A stretch of DNA of 64,000 bases from Hippopus hippopus (taxonomy: Eukaryota; Mollusca; Bivalvia; Cardiida; Cardiidae), in NCBI GenBank assembly GCA_946811185.2, contig OX328112.1, positions 21,295,558-21,359,557 on the forward strand, read 5' to 3'. Below, in pieces: positions 1-12,308 of the stretch; positions within the stretch are counted from its first letter, which is position 1, and the number at the start of each line of letters is the position of its first letter. The notes beneath the pieces are model-generated. The model was not told the DNA's origin. It worked only from the letters and a program-made list of their open reading frames with translations, and did not search any database. The position numbers were made by a program, and so were the translations under genes.

Positions 1-241
1 CGCCACAACACTCCCCCTTGAAGAATTCAACTTTTAATGATGTAAAGCCTTTTTGCCATTTTAAGGATTACGACCCCTAACTATTCGGTAAATATTGTTT
101 AACATCGACGTTTTCGTAAAGGCTATTCTGCCAATCTCGGCAGCTTCCGTCTTTTAATATGAGAGTTAGGGGCCGTAGACTTACTAACTCATCCGTAAAT
201 ATCATATAACATAGCCAACTTTCGCGGACATGGAAAAATCG

Positions 242-1120
242 ATATCGGCCAATCTTACCTGTATTTTTTTATATAGAATTATGAAGGGCCTTGGTAAATA
301 AACGCTTATAACTTCATATATTTTCAGAATTGAAAATCATCTCAAGTGAGGTAAGAAAATTCAATTTATTCTCTTTCAAATGAACTTGGTTTTAAAAATT
401 TCGTAAAAGAAACTTTTGGTCCTTTTTTAACTTAAAAATTGTAGGTATGGTTTATATAGAATAAAGAGGAAAAATACATTTTCCGAAGTCAAAAACTGAA
501 ATATTTGTTGAATTTTCTTTCTTTGTGTTGAAAAGTCAAAATTATCTCGAGTGGAGTCATTCAGCTTATTCATTTCTCTATGAAATGGTATAAGTTTGAG
601 TAATTTAAAAAAAATAAACTTTTGGTCCTTTTTACAGTTTTTTAATACCACTATCCTTTTTTTTTTTTTTTCTTTTTCCGTGAACGTTCGGAATATGCCG
701 GAATTTGCCGATGTTGGCCGAGTCTTACTGTTTGATAAGCCGCCTGGATATCTTTACTGTGTTACGTAATGTTATAATGATAAACGGACCCCCTGCTATG
801 TTTATGATATACATGTATCCACATGATTATATACTGCAATTTATACCCGGGTTGTTTGATCATGACAGTATCCCTAAAATATTTTATTATGTATCTTACA
901 GATCTAATAAAAGACCAGAATTTGATACTTATGAGATTATTTCCATTTACAATCATTAAGATTAAGATCTGAAATAAGAAAATGTACGTTTGCTAATTCT
1001 TTTTTTCCACTCTTCAACTTTTAGATATTAATGCCGTATCTAGAGTTTTTTCTGGCCACAGCTCACAAATTCATGTTTCCTTACTATTTTCAAACCGGTT
1101 TTTGATCTCTCACATCATAT
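242..1120. other. No gene recognised
   Basis: AT-rich with a short internal duplication: the tract ttttggtcctttttt...actta at 415-440 recurs near 620-645 with similar flanks (ttcaaatgaacttgg / ttctctatgaaatgg). The open frames here are short and lack family resemblance. Confidence 0.5.
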
Positions 1121-1124
1121 AGAA

Positions 1125-1310
1125 AACCTTTGAAAACATTGAAGAAAAAGGTTTCAACGCTGGTTACCAACATTTTCTCCTTTTCTCGCAATGTTTTTAA
1201 CTCTTAGAAAGATAAATTCCATCGTTTCAGTCATGTTTTATTTGTCTTAAGAAAATTACTTCAATTTGAACGAGTCTGAAAATTTGTCTTTTGGTAAAGA
1301 TTCAAATAAC
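1125..1310. mobile_element. M1 hairpin MITE, diverged
   Basis: Recognised by gaaaacattgaagaaaaagg, ctggttaccaacattttctc and ttggtaaagattcaaataac. The hairpin is imperfect and the left end is lost. Confidence 0.6.
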
Positions 1311-1314
1311 AAAC

Positions 1315-2300
1315 TTAACCTGTAACTGTATGAATACTGCATCTAACGACCCTGCTGTTGATTGTCTAGGATAAAATATGAAAACAGGCGCATTAACTTT
1401 TTGCAAGTTATATTCTACTTTTCAACAATATTTTCTATATCACTCAATTAGTTTCTCCTGCAAAGAGTATTAGCCGTAAAAACATGAATGACAATACTAT
1501 ATCTAATAGATTAAAATTGACACAGACTATGAATATAGCGGGAAAAAGGGTTTAAAAAAGCGAATTCTTCTTTACCGGTGACTTAAAGATTTAGCTGCTA
1601 CATAATTATCATTTACGGGTAAGCCCCTGTATAGACTCATGAAATATCCCGAAGAAATGGCATCGTTTTGAAATTGCTCTGTGGGGAAAGGTAATATTAA
1701 ACCTTATACAACGAAGTCCGGAGATTTAACGATCCTGCGGTAGAGGGCTTTTGAAAACATTGTGAGAAAAGATGAAAATGCTGGTAATCTGCATGTAATC
1801 CTTTTCTCGCAATGTTTTTGATCCTTTTAGAGACAAATTTGGTCGTTTTAGTCACGGAAATAATCTAAATTTGGACAAGTCTAAATTTTTGTCGTTTGGT
1901 AAAGGGTTAAGTAACAAATTTAACTTATACAAATACGACTTCTGGCGACCATGCAGTTGATCTCCAACGTTTCCAAACAACTCTTTTTTTTTACATTAAC
2001 AGTTTCTCCCTTCTTTCAAATATTCCCCTTTAACAACTTCCTTCTTTCAAATATTCCCCTTAACAACTTTAATAATTTAATTGTTCATTGGAAGAATTAG
2101 CCTAAACAATGAGGGTCTAATTGTTGATACTTCCATATTTAAAACGACGCAAACTGCAAAAAGCATAACCGCTAAAAGAGTGAACAAAAGATAAAAATTG
2201 ACGTAGATTATGCATGTAGACGGAAAAGGGAATAATACAAGCTACTTCTCCTTTACCAGTGACTTAAAAAGTTAGCTGCTGCATAATCATTATTTATTAG
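1315..2300. repeat. Left copy of a diverged duplication (partner 28022-28880)
   Basis: gcatctaacgaccctgctgt, ggataaaatatgaaaacagg, gcaaagagtattagccgtaa, and cataaccgctaaaa match 28022-28880 in the same order and orientation. A further matching block, 2660-2800, corresponds to 28890-29030. 212-241 matches 27982-28011. No gene recognised. Confidence 0.8.
1697..1910. mobile_element. M1 hairpin MITE copy
   Basis: Bounded by TTAA on both sides. The hairpin arm gaaaacattgtgagaaaag is partly preserved. It lies inside the segment duplicated at 28022-28880, where the matching copy is at 28420-28634. Confidence 0.75.
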
Positions 2301-3184
2301 TTTCAAGAGATTGTGTTTAATCAACCTAGTATTACGAATTTTAACACAGCTTGCTGGTGAAATCTACGGATGATTAGTTGAAATGACACTGTCTGCGTAA
2401 TACGTATCTTTTTTTGGAGGAAGAAATACGATTTATCTTTATCCTGCCTGTAGGCGGCGCTAGAGTGTCGCTTCGGATCAGTTCACAAGTGCTGATCTGT
2501 TATGATGCTTTTCAATATGAACTTTTTCATAACTTTCTGTTGCGTCTCGAGCACATTTTTTCCCCCCCATTTCGGATGCAATGAAAGGAGTATTAAGCAT
2601 ATATAATGCATCGGCAGCGTTTTTTAAACTTGTGAGATAATAATAGCTTGGACCTACTTATATGTATAAAGATATAGTTAGTGCATAGATAAACCTAAGT
2701 TGTTCCGAAAAACGAAGTATGCAGCTTTTAGACTCGCTCAAAATGGAAACATTTTAATAGAACTATTGATAGTAGTAGACATTGTAAGAAAAGGCGACAT
2801 CGCTCATTAAGCAAAAGCGTTACCAAATAGAAATCGGCGCCACACTGTCCATGGAGTATTCGGAACAGACCATTTTCTCCTTTTTGTTCGATCAAAACCA
2901 ACTTTAAATGGACGCTTGCTCATATGCTGAATCTGTAACTTTTCGTGTGCATAAAACCGTGTACATTTACTCTAATGGTTCTGAGCAGTAGTTGAAATTA
3001 TTTTATGTGCTATAACTAAGTTTTATTTCTCCGCCTTCCAAACTTTTTATGTTTTAAATCGTAGGAAGCGGAAATTATACAAATCAAAACCATCAAACCA
3101 CACACACAAAAGATAATTACCCAATCAAGATATAACCATAAGCTATTTACTAGACAACAACATATAGGCCTACTAGGTTTTTTT

Positions 3185-3670
3185 TTTCCAAGTTGAAAGC
3201 ACTTGCAGACGACAAATTAATGCGGCACATAATGAAACTTGCTTTTGAAAGGGTAGAAAACATTGTGGGAAAACAGGGATCGTAGATAACATGTTATATA
3301 CGATCCCTGGGGAAAATGAGAAATTGCCCATCACAAATATTTTCTCCTTTCCGTGTGTTTTCGAAAGCTTTCTTTCTCAGGGTCGTTAAACCGACCATAG
3401 GATTGGTAATGTAACTGCCACATAAAGCAGATTTTCTCGTCAATAGTTAAACCTTTTACCAAATGACGAAATTGTGGACACCACCAAATTAAAAACATTT
3501 GCAGACAACAAATTAAATGCAACTCAAATGAAAATGTCTGTCTTTGAAAAGGTAGAGAACATTGTAGAAACAGGAGAAAATTTTCTCCCTTTCCAAGAGT
3601 TTTCAAAGGCCTTTTCTTTCAGGTCCGTTAGACTCCGGGGAGTATGATAACTTTAGTGTTAAACCGGTAC
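3185..3670. mobile_element. Two diverged M1 MITE copies, the first interrupted
   Basis: The first copy (about 3185-3360) has its central hairpin split by the 34-base M5 palindrome at 3275-3308. The second (about 3450-3665) has gcagacaacaaattaaatgc, a shortened hairpin around 3550-3600 and a gttagactccgg end. Confidence 0.65.
3275..3308. repeat. M5 micro-palindrome
   Basis: 34 bases, agggatcgtagataac and its inverse, inserted exactly within the arm of an M1 hairpin (gggaaaac before, ggggaaaat after). Confidence 0.75.
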
Positions 3671-4129
3671 TCTCAAAACGCCGAATTTTCTGCTGAATTC
3701 AGCAACTTGTTGATTTTGCAATATCAAGGATTTTTTTTAACCAAAAGAATTTTCGACTTGTAGAATCGATTCGGTCCAAGATCAGACAACTTGTTTTGTG
3801 CAGCCTGTTATAAGTCTACAGTGTCAGCAAAAGTGCATTTGGACGGATTAGATTTCAAGATCAGACTACTTTTTTTTGTGCAGTTTATTAAGTTCTGGTC
3901 TACATTGTCAGCAAACAGTGCAATTAGTCGCACAGGGCAGTTTAAAGACCGAACAGCAGGGATCAGTTAATGTTTCAGAGCATCCAAACTTAACCCTTAA
4001 GCTGAGGATAAATGAATTACAAACCGACAAACAAAGCTGAAATATAACAATTTCAATGTTCTTTTCTCAAGAAAAATCTCGCTTTATCTGGCGGTGTAAG
4101 TCCAATATTCTGTCGAGTCTAATAAGGGC

Positions 4130-4153
4130 AGGGATCGTATATATAGGATCCCT
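4130..4153. repeat. M5 micro-palindrome
   Basis: 24 bases, agggatcgtatatataggatccct read with a minimal loop; same ends as the copy at 3275. Confidence 0.72.
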
Positions 4154-4712
4154 GAATAAGGGTGCGCATTATGTGCAGTCTGATAGTACTGATCTTCAAG
4201 GGCTACACTGTGTTGTAGCAGACAAAGGGTTAAGGTTGAAATCCAAAAAATGAAACGCCATGGCAGATATACAGCATAGGCAAGGATGGTAAATTTGAAG
4301 CAGGCTACTGTTACGAGGGTCATCCAATAATTAGCGAGACTGTAGTTATTGAAGAAATACCTGAACTAATACTCATCCAATGTTCCTACATTCCTTCAAT
4401 ATAGGCTCCTCCCTTTTCAATGACAGAATTCCATCGGTGAGGAAGTCTTCTTATTCCCGTTGCTAGGCAACCAGAGTTAATGCGTCAAATTTGACTGGCC
4501 ACCTCTACTTCCAGGGCGTCTAAATCCTCAAAACGCACACCTCGCAATGGTTCTTTCAACTTAGGAAAAAGATCAAAGTCTGGAGGACTCATGTCTGGAG
4601 AATATGGAGGGTGCGGTAAAATATCCCAGTTAGCCTATAGAGCGTCAAAAGTGACGTCACCCTACCTGCCTTGTGACAGGCGGCGTTGTCATGCAGAATT
4701 AATGGTGTAGTT

Positions 4713-5114
4713 TCAAAGCAGCTCCGGTGGCTTCTTGCGAATGGCAGGTCTCAAGACAGACATCAGAAATGTACGATAATACTCTTGATTGACTGTTTTC
4801 CCGATCGGGAAATGATTTGCAGCTAATATGCCGTGATTATTATAGGCAAAAATCATCATCATCTTCAAATTTCCTTGTTTTCGCCTGAATTTAATGGGTC
4901 GTGGGGACCCCGGCGTGTGCCATTCTGAAGATTGTCTTTTTAGTTCTGGTTCATAACTTCGTATCCAAGTCTCATCTATTGCCACTATCCTGTTAAGAAA
5001 CATATCACCCTCATTTTTGTATCTTTCCAGTAATTGACTGGCAACATCCACTCTTGCCTGTTTCTGCTCCAAGCTCAGTGCATGCGGTACCCACCTTGCA
5101 GCAACACGTCGCAT
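4713..5114 (-). pseudogene. mariner transposase, central fragment
   Basis: Longest open piece (133 codons) of the transposase in the element at 4314-5629. It carries the first catalytic Asp in AIDETW, followed by the usual mariner spacing to FAYNNHGILAANHFP and EYYRTFLMSVLRPAIR. The upstream half (5118-5420) is in another frame and the HDN and SPD blocks downstream are frameshifted. Confidence 0.9.
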
Positions 5115-5117
5115 GTT

Positions 5118-5420
5118 TTACTTATTTGTCAAAATTGTATGTACTGACCCATGACTTATCCCAATTTCATTGGCTACTTCTTCGCACGTGTATCTTCGAT
5201 CAGTCTCCATTACAGCCTTCACCTTTTGGATATTTTCTTCGCTTGTTGCTTCTGTTGGCCGACCTGGGCTGGGTTGCTTCAGCACACTAGTCCTTCCTTC
5301 CTTCCTTAAACTGTGCAATCCAACGGAACACTGCTGCACGAGAAATAGCTTGGTCCCCACGGCAAACTTTTTGTAAGGGTTGAAAAATCTCTGTTCCAGT
5401 GCTACCCTTATAATACTCAA
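5118..5420 (-). pseudogene. mariner transposase, N-terminal DNA-binding fragment
   Basis: 100 codons ending at the junction with the central fragment. It contains a GRPTEATSEENIQKVKAV linker and a helix-turn-helix-like EVANEIGISHGSVHTIL, as in mariner N-terminal domains that bind the terminal repeats. It is frameshifted against both its own first helices and the catalytic part. Confidence 0.85.
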
Positions 5421-5913
5421 TTTTTATATATGCACGTTGTTTTTCTACTGTGAAGCTGGCCATTTTGCAGTTGTTTGTGTCACAGGAAGTGATGTCATAA
5501 TTGTGACGTCATAAGGTAACGTCATTTGGCGTAATTTTTGTGTTGCTAATATGTGCAAAGTTTCATTAAAATCTGTCAGACAATATTTGAGATATGACAA
5601 CAGTCTCACTCATTATTGGAAGACCCTCGTACGTAATGTTACGTTTCTCTTATCTTTTATCGCTCCGAGCTATCGAATATACACGATTTAAGTTCGCTAA
5701 ACTCCGGAAACTCCCGAACCTTTACGTATGATATTATTTTCATCGATTTGTTGATATGCGAGCCCAGTGGCTGTTTTCCCATCTTACAAATGATCAGCGA
5801 TAACAGGTGGATGAATTCTGTCGCAGTGATTATCATTGATTCTTGGGGGGAAAAAAACTAGTCCAGCTGGGATTAGCGACTCCTGATAATTTAGGGCTAA
5901 ATTTCGTCACAAG

Positions 5914-6090
5914 TTAACCCTTTACTACACAATCCCGAGTTCAAACGGCCCTGAAGAAGGATTCTGAGAACATTGCGGGAAAAGGATAAAATGCCAGTAA
6001 AATGCTACCCTGTTGAGGACTTTTGTCATATTTGTATCACTTTCGAATTTGTTGTCTGCAGATATCTTCTGCAATCAAACATTTGCTTGG
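5914..6090. mobile_element. M1 MITE, incomplete
   Basis: Starts at TTAA with ccctttactacacaatcccg and gaacattgcgggaaaagg, then decays after a shortened hairpin. gttgtctgcagat near 6050 marks the opposite arm; the right TTAA end is absent. Confidence 0.65.
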
Positions 6091-6714
6091 CAGGGTCAAA
6101 TGAATATCAGTTATTGTACCAATTGTTTTCATATGTCTGAGGAAAAAGTCTCTTTCGCCCATTTCTAGGCTTTGCCTACATGTATTTTCATATTAGATCT
6201 ATTTTCTTTTGAATTCAAATGACGTATTTGTTCCAGACTGGATTGCGATGTTATATGGTGAAAAAAAAGGTGGAATAAGTTTCAGGAATAATAATTTCTA
6301 TTGAGAGAAAATGCACGGGACGCGATATAGATCTATACGTTTTCGGTAGAATGACCCAGATAGCTTTTGCGAATGGTGTAGATGAAGATCAGACTGCACA
6401 AATATATGCATTCTGGTCTTTTTGGGGAAGCTTTGGGAAAGACTTGTATAGATAAGGGAAATAACGGAATTCCGCGCCGCACCTAAACCAGGCACCAGCT
6501 AAAACGGAAATGACGTTGGTGGACACGTTCTTACCTGCACGAGCAGAGTCCTGCCTTTTAAAAAGTTTCTTAAGTCCAAAAAAAAAAAAGACCTACACGA
6601 TCAAATAGAGACAGTCCGAAAGGTATGCAAATCCTATTGATGGATCGATAGTAAATTAAAGATGACAAACAATTTGAAATAAAAAGGAACAAGCCTTCAT
6701 CACAGACCCACTCC

Positions 6715-7445
6715 TTTTTCTGTTCGGTTCTGGGCTTCTTCGTCCCTTAGCTTATTCGGCCCTTACCTTATTCGTCCCTGGGCTCGTTTACCTGGGCTTT
6801 TTTCGTTTTTGAATCAACCCTGGCTCAAGAAATATGCACAAATACTCAATATTTCCACAATTAAAGGCTCTTGTTTATGACATACATGTAGTTTGGAATA
6901 TTATTGTTTGTAAAGACCTTCGCACACTTGTCACAATCAGTGATAGTCCTATTTATAAGACCCAACGTACGTTATTTTTGACATCCATCATGTACATAGG
7001 TAACATGCAAAAGAAAAGTAAAATGTGAAATGTCCGATAGATAAATGTTGAACGATAAACAAGCATGTGTACGTCTAAATATTTGGACTAAATCAGTGAT
7101 AGATAGTTTATCATTAACACCTTTGATTCCATTTGTTAAATTTTGGATGTACGAAAAACTTCCATTTTTTTTTTGACATTTTTGAGATTTTTCAGGAGGT
7201 AGGTATACTACATCTACATCTGCTTCATAAAAGCACTGACCAATGCATCAGAATCCAAGGTGAATTTGTTTTGTTTTGGAAAAAATCCTTGAATTGGGGA
7301 AAACTAATGCCATTTTTGAATTTGGCCCCAAAGGAAAGGCAGAAAATCCTCTGAGTTTGGAAGAGCAGGCCTGGAAGAACAGGCCCAGGCGAACAAGCCC
7401 AGGGACGAAAAAGCCTTTTCATTCCAGCATGAGAGTTCTTTGTCC
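6715..7445. mobile_element. Element with inverted subterminal repeats
   Basis: The left end (6715-6835) has gttctgggcttcttcgtccc, cttattcgtccctgggctcg and tttacctgggcttttttcgt. The right end (7370-7445) has the inverse: ctggaagaacaggcccaggc, gaacaagcccagggacgaaa, aaagcc. The 530-base interior has no recognisable frame. Confidence 0.6.
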
Positions 7446-7839
7446 TATCTTTGTCTAAATGATAATAGCTCAACATTTTAATGTCTAGATCTATTGATCT
7501 TGTATGATAATCAGTTGATGAACTTAACCTTTATGCTGCTAAAAAAGTGAAATGAAACTTTCAAAGTGATAGTAAAAACCCAAACTTTGCAGTTTCAAAG
7601 GTAATATTTGGGAAAAGATATGTCCATATCGGACAGTGTAGATGCAAAGTCAGACTGCACATTCTATGCAGTCTGATCTTGACCAACACTGTCCGCAAAA
7701 AGTCAATGAGTTATGCTTACCAGCCTGAGGGTTGAGGTGAGCAAATGAAGGTTACAGTTGAAAATTCCAGTAGCAAGTGAACACATCTTCATCATGTGAG
7801 CCGAGTCCCATGGGTGGTTGGAAGTATTGCTCTTCATAA

Positions 7840-8405
7840 ATAAATCATAAACTTATCCACATTCAAAGTAATTTTAGATGAAAAATTGTGATTCAAAAGA
7901 TGGAATTTGTCTTTGAAAGAGTTTAACACATTATGGGAAAGGAGAAAATGCAAGCCAGTTTCTTCTCTCCCTATTACAATTTCAAGTCTCGGGATAGCAT
8001 GGACTCGTAAGGTGAAGGGTACATCAAATACATTTTCGTCACATGTACTTATTGGGTAGTGGAATGAAGACCACAAATTTCTCCAGAATGTTTACTTAGG
8101 CTGCCATAGTTACGTTCAAAAATTGTGCTTTGTGCAAATCTAGTGAAACTTCATTACCATTTATTAGGTGGTTCTCTGTTTTAAGACCCTTTGAAAGAGG
8201 ATGTTCCTCTTTACCACAAGGCAACATTGAAAGCATTTGCAGACGACAATATGTTTGTGACTTAAACGATGGAATTTGTCTTTAATAGGGAAGAAAAAAA
8301 GTGTTGGAAATGGAGAAAATGCTGGTTACCAGCATTTTCTCTTTTCAATGTTTTCAAAGGGCTTCTTCCTCAAGGTCGTTAAAACTCAGGATTGTGTGGC
8401 AGTGT
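7840..8405. mobile_element. Two diverged M1 MITE copies
   Basis: The left copy (about 7840-8015) shows gaaagagtttaacacattat and gggaaaggagaaaatgc. The right copy (about 8160-8405) has gcatttgcagacgacaata, a good central hairpin aaatgctggttaccagcatt near 8317 and aaactcaggattgtgtgg. Confidence 0.7.
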
Positions 8406-10044
8406 TCCCACTTGCGCAAATTCTTGCGTAAATCATGTTATGGAATTGAAATTCATGTAACAAATATTGGTTACATGTGAGACCTCACGTAAGAAAATAC
8501 ATGGACAAAAAAGGCATTTATTTGCTTATTTTGTGTAAAATGTTAAGTTTTGAAGTTACCTGTTACCCTTACTGACAATCTTTTTTCAAAGCATGCATAC
8601 CTATCCAGAAAGTAACAGACATGAAAAATTGATCAGTGCAAAATACACAGAAACCCATGACACAACAAAGTGTCTCTTCGACATTGTCCAATCAGAGTCA
8701 CTTCAGAGTGCCTTTTCAGCTTTTTAATGACTTTAAGCAGTAGATTTACGTAATTATTTTAATATAATGGACATTTTTGCTCTAAATCATCAATATGGAT
8801 TGCTTTACCTCTAGTTGGGAACCATTATTGTCATACCCACTAATATGAAATCTTACCCCCAGTGTTACAGCTCAGGGGATAAGTGTACCCTTGAAATAAA
8901 AAGCTAGTGGGAACACTGTGTGGTAAAGGGTTAATAATATATTGTGGAAAAAAGGAAAAAACAATTATCATAACAATTTTTTCTCTTTTTCCTGCAGTTG
9001 GTTTTTTTTTTTGACTCTTTAAGAAGCAAACCTACATTTGATCAGCATTGTGTTTACAAATTCTTTCTATTGTAATAACTGTAACAACATCAACCCCTTA
9101 GTGTGCCGAATTTATAGGATCTGACATGAGTTGGGGTTTGAGATAAGATATTATTACACGAGTCTAGGGAAAATGTTATTAAGGGGGCCTTTGCTGAGCT
9201 TAATGACATTTTTTCTTGACGAGTTTAATAAAGTTTTATTGCAAATGCCAACGAATGTTGGATTCTTTTTAACACATAATGCTATTTCACAAATTATAGA
9301 TCAGAAGATGCAAAACCATCAATAGATGCACCTGTGGTAATATTCATAAAAGCTATTCACTACTATGAAATATGCACAAAATGAGGTCAAAAATGATGTC
9401 ACACGGTAATTATTGTGATATCGAACATGTATAAGATAAGAAAATCTGTAATTGATATATTACACTGAAAACAAGGGAGGTTATGTTATAAAAACCTATC
9501 AGACATTTTCATCCTAGAAATATGGCCCAAATAGTTGCAATTTCATGCTTGCTTTTGTCTACAGTATTTCAGCAAAGTGGACAGTGTAGATCAAAGATCA
9601 GGCTGCATGTTTTGTGCAGCCTGATCTTGATCTACACAGGCCACAAAGGCAACATAGTCATGAAAGGCACTTTAGAGGTTAATTGTTGTTTAGTAGTAGG
9701 GTTTATTTACTGTTATATATCTTATTTACTTACAGGTGACAGTGTGAACATATTTCCAGATTTGTTATTTAGAGGTCCTGGGTTTGTTCCTCACTTGCAG
9801 TGATGGTTTTGATGGGTGTACCCTGGGGAATGATATTGAAGAGCCCTAGTCTAAGCTTGATGAAACATAGAAAATAGATGAACAAGTTTGCTGTTGCCAT
9901 GGCGTTACTGATATACTGCTGAAAGTAGTGTAATACACCAGATGGGGTCAAATCTGTGACTGATTAAAGATGAATGTTAGACAGAGGTACATTTACATCT
10001 ACAAATTTTGTTCTAAATAATCAAAGTGCTAGAGATGCTCTTGC
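8406..10044. other. No gene recognised
   Basis: AT-rich intergenic sequence with one M4 palindrome (9583-9640), an M1 remnant at about 8920-9000 and a SINE-like tract at 9780-9865 (ggtgtaccctggggaatga). The open frames are shorter than 95 codons and show no known motif. Confidence 0.5.
9583..9640. repeat. M4 palindrome
   Basis: gtagatcaaagatcaggctg and the inverse around tgttttgtgca. Other shorter or weaker copies lie at about 7636-7695, 15107-15170, 15248-15303, 17560-17625, 21456-21507, 24190-24235, 26874-26926, 45885-45930 and 58530-58560. Confidence 0.75.
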
Positions 10045-10235
10045 CATTTGAAATCTTTACCAAACGACAAATTCTAGACTCGTCCAAGTGGAAACAACAA
10101 TTTCAACAGTGATGTGAATAACCTGAAGTTCTTTGACAGGGTAGAAAACATTGAGAAAAGGAGCCAGCATTTTCTCCAGTACCCACAATTTCTTAAAAGT
10201 CTTCTCCAACAGGGTTGTTAAAAGTTGTGTGGTTA
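10045..10235. mobile_element. M1 MITE copy, hairpin truncated
   Basis: aaatctttaccaaacgacaa at the left, ggttaatc at the right TTAA. The middle is reduced to ggagccagcattttctcc. Confidence 0.7.
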
Positions 10236-10612
10236 ATCTAATGGGTTAAATGCAGGTGGCATATAGTATCCTTGCCATCTGTAAATACTGTACAAGTGGA
10301 AATTTTTGCTATGTGGAAATTCTTGCAATTTCACAAATTCAAAAAATTCGCAAACTTTTCTGTTGACATATTTTTAATACAAGTGTACCAAAAAATAACT
10401 GATTTTGCAAACATTTCTATATGCCAAATGCCCTGTCATCAGTAATTCCCAAATTTTTTGACACACGTATATATATACACGTATACGGTCTGTCATGGAC
10501 ATTCTATTAACAGTAAGGAAAATGGCTTTTTGTCTATGAATATATTTTGATGAGAACTGCAGCCATATGAATTTAAAGGTACATCTTTACAGCTAGAGAG
10601 AAAAAAATGCTG

Positions 10613-10823
10613 TTAATTCTTTACCAAATGACAGAATTTTAGACTGGTTGAAACTGAAGGCAAATGTGACTCAAAATTTAAAATTTGTTTTTGGAAGGAT
10701 AGAAAACTTTATAAGAAAAGGAGAAAATGCTGGTTACCAGCATTTTCTCCTTTTCCTACAATGTATTCAAAAGGCTTTTACTTCAGGATTGTTAATTCTC
10801 AGGATTTCGTGGTAAAGGGTTAA
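10613..10823. mobile_element. M1 hairpin MITE, complete
   Basis: TTAA at both borders, inner ends ttctttaccaaatgac and ggtaaagggttaa. The central palindrome runs from gaaaactttataagaaaagg through aaatgctggttaccagcatt to the inverse arm. One of the best copies for defining the family. Confidence 0.88.
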
Positions 10824-10879
10824 AACTTGAACTCAAATATTTACTTACCCTTATCGCAAAAATGTTCTCTTTTTGATTC

Positions 10880-11556
10880 CCTAGAAGGATCTGTTCTTAA
10901 TTTTGCATCAGAAATATGGGGTAGCCATGATGCATAAGGCGTAGAAGCTCTGCATTCTAATTTTATCCGTAGAATCTTAAATGTGAGGAGATCTACACCT
11001 CTAGTAACCTTATATGGTAAAACAGGTCAAATGCCACTTATTGTAAGTAGAAAGATCAGTATGTCAAGGTACTGGATCCATATCCTTAGGCAACCAGAAA
11101 ACTCCCTCGTTAAAACGGTCTACTTCTCTCTGCTAAATGATTGTGAAAATGGTTATACGTATAGTGGGAGTAACTGGGCATACATAATTGAAGATATTTT
11201 ACACCAGAACGGTTTAGGTTACACATAGTTCTACCAAAACAACATAAATATCAATTTTAAAGATAAATTTGCGCTTAACAGATTCAGAACATCATCCCAT
11301 GATCTCAATATTGAGAGAGGTAGCTTTGATAATATCCCTTGTGAAGAACGTCTTTGTACGCATTGTAATATGAGAATGATCGAAAACGAGTACCACTTGT
11401 TATTAGTTTGCCCAAAGTACACTCAAATACGTCGGAAATATCTTAGCAAAAAATACTGCAGATGGCCATCTGAGGGCAAATTCTATTCGTTAATGATGTC
11501 GAAAAAAGCGATCATTTATTTATTTATGAAAGAAATTTCTAAATATATATAGTTCA
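10880..11556 (+). pseudogene. LINE ORF2 C-terminal fragment
   Basis: Same LINE type as 37121-38920, here on the plus strand and older. It reads RRSTPLVTLYGKTGQMPL and ISMSRYWIHILRQPENSLV up to a stop at 11226. In other frames follow ERLCTHCNMRMIENEYHLLL, VCPKYTQIRRKYL and KAIIYLFMKEISKYI with a stop at 11552. There is no RT core, so the copy is 5' truncated. Confidence 0.85.
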
Positions 11557-11639
11557 CAAATAAATTAAGAAGCAGCTCATAGTTCAATAAAATGCTCCGG
11601 TTTTATTTTCATTATTGTTGTCTGATAAGCCTGATGCTG

Positions 11640-11830
11640 TTGAGCCTGACTATACGTTGGGTAGTGCAGATCAAAATCAGACTGCACAGAACATGCGGTC
11701 TGATTTTGGACCTGCACTGCCCAATAAGGAGATATTTTTTCTCCAAAATCACTTTGAAATGGCAACATTTGGGTTTATACTATCCGCTTGAAATTTTTTA
11801 TTTCGCTTATTTTGGAGGTAAAGGGTTAAC
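11640..11830. mobile_element. M4 palindromic element
   Basis: Palindrome with arms caaaatcagactgcaca and the inverse at 11665-11725. It is followed by a unique flank (ataaggagatattttttctc) that recurs at 42975-43090, and ends with ggtaaagggttaa. Confidence 0.72.
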
Positions 11831-12099
11831 TTTTTTTCCCTCAAAAAATAGTCTGTTGAACATATTTAGAATGCATGTAGTATGCCTTGTCTATTGTAAT
11901 TTTCAAACTAGATCTATCGACCTTTTTATAAGATGTCTGTTACATCATGTATGTAATGTTATGGCTAGAAACACTGTAAGTGTTTTAAAGCTTTAATAAA
12001 GAGTATGAGTATAATTACTAAAAGGGGCATAAGCTTTTAAGACATTTCGTCAGTATATAACATAATTTGACTAAACAATATAGGAAAAGGATTTACAAT

Positions 12100-12294
12100 T
12101 TAACCCTTTACCACACAGTCCCGTCCTTTATCGACCTTGAAGAAGGAGACTTTTGAAAACATTTCTCTCTTTTTTTGGCTTTTTTCTGCCCTTTCAAAAA
12201 TATATCTCATCACCGGAGCAACAGTTAATTTTTTCGATAGCAAACGTTTTCAAAATACACGAATCTAATGTTTTGTTGTCTGGTTAAGAGTTAA
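12100..12294. mobile_element. M1 MITE copy with deleted hairpin
   Basis: TTAA borders with ccctttaccacacagtcccg at the left and gttgtctggttaagag at the right. The hairpin centre is replaced by pyrimidine-rich sequence. Confidence 0.75.
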
Positions 12295-12308
12295 TTAACA
12301 CCTCTACA

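Larger units (their letters stand above)
4314..5629 (-). mobile_element. mariner-type transposon, nearly full length, inactive
   Basis: 1316 bp bounded by TA target duplications (4312-4313, 5630-5631). The terminal inverted repeats start cgagggtc and stay similar for about 30 bases (ccaataa...gagactgt). The transposase reads on the minus strand. The N-terminal helix-turn-helix part is at about 5118-5420 (GRPTEATSEENI, CEEVANEIGISHGSVHTIL). The catalytic part at 4713-5114 contains VAIDETWIRSYEPELK and GILAANHFPIGKTVNQEYY. HDNA at about 4690 and YSPDMSPPDFDLFP near 4605 supply the other two acidic positions of a DD34D core. The last two lie in other frames and the N- and C-parts are split, so the element has no intact gene. 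Confidence 0.92.
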
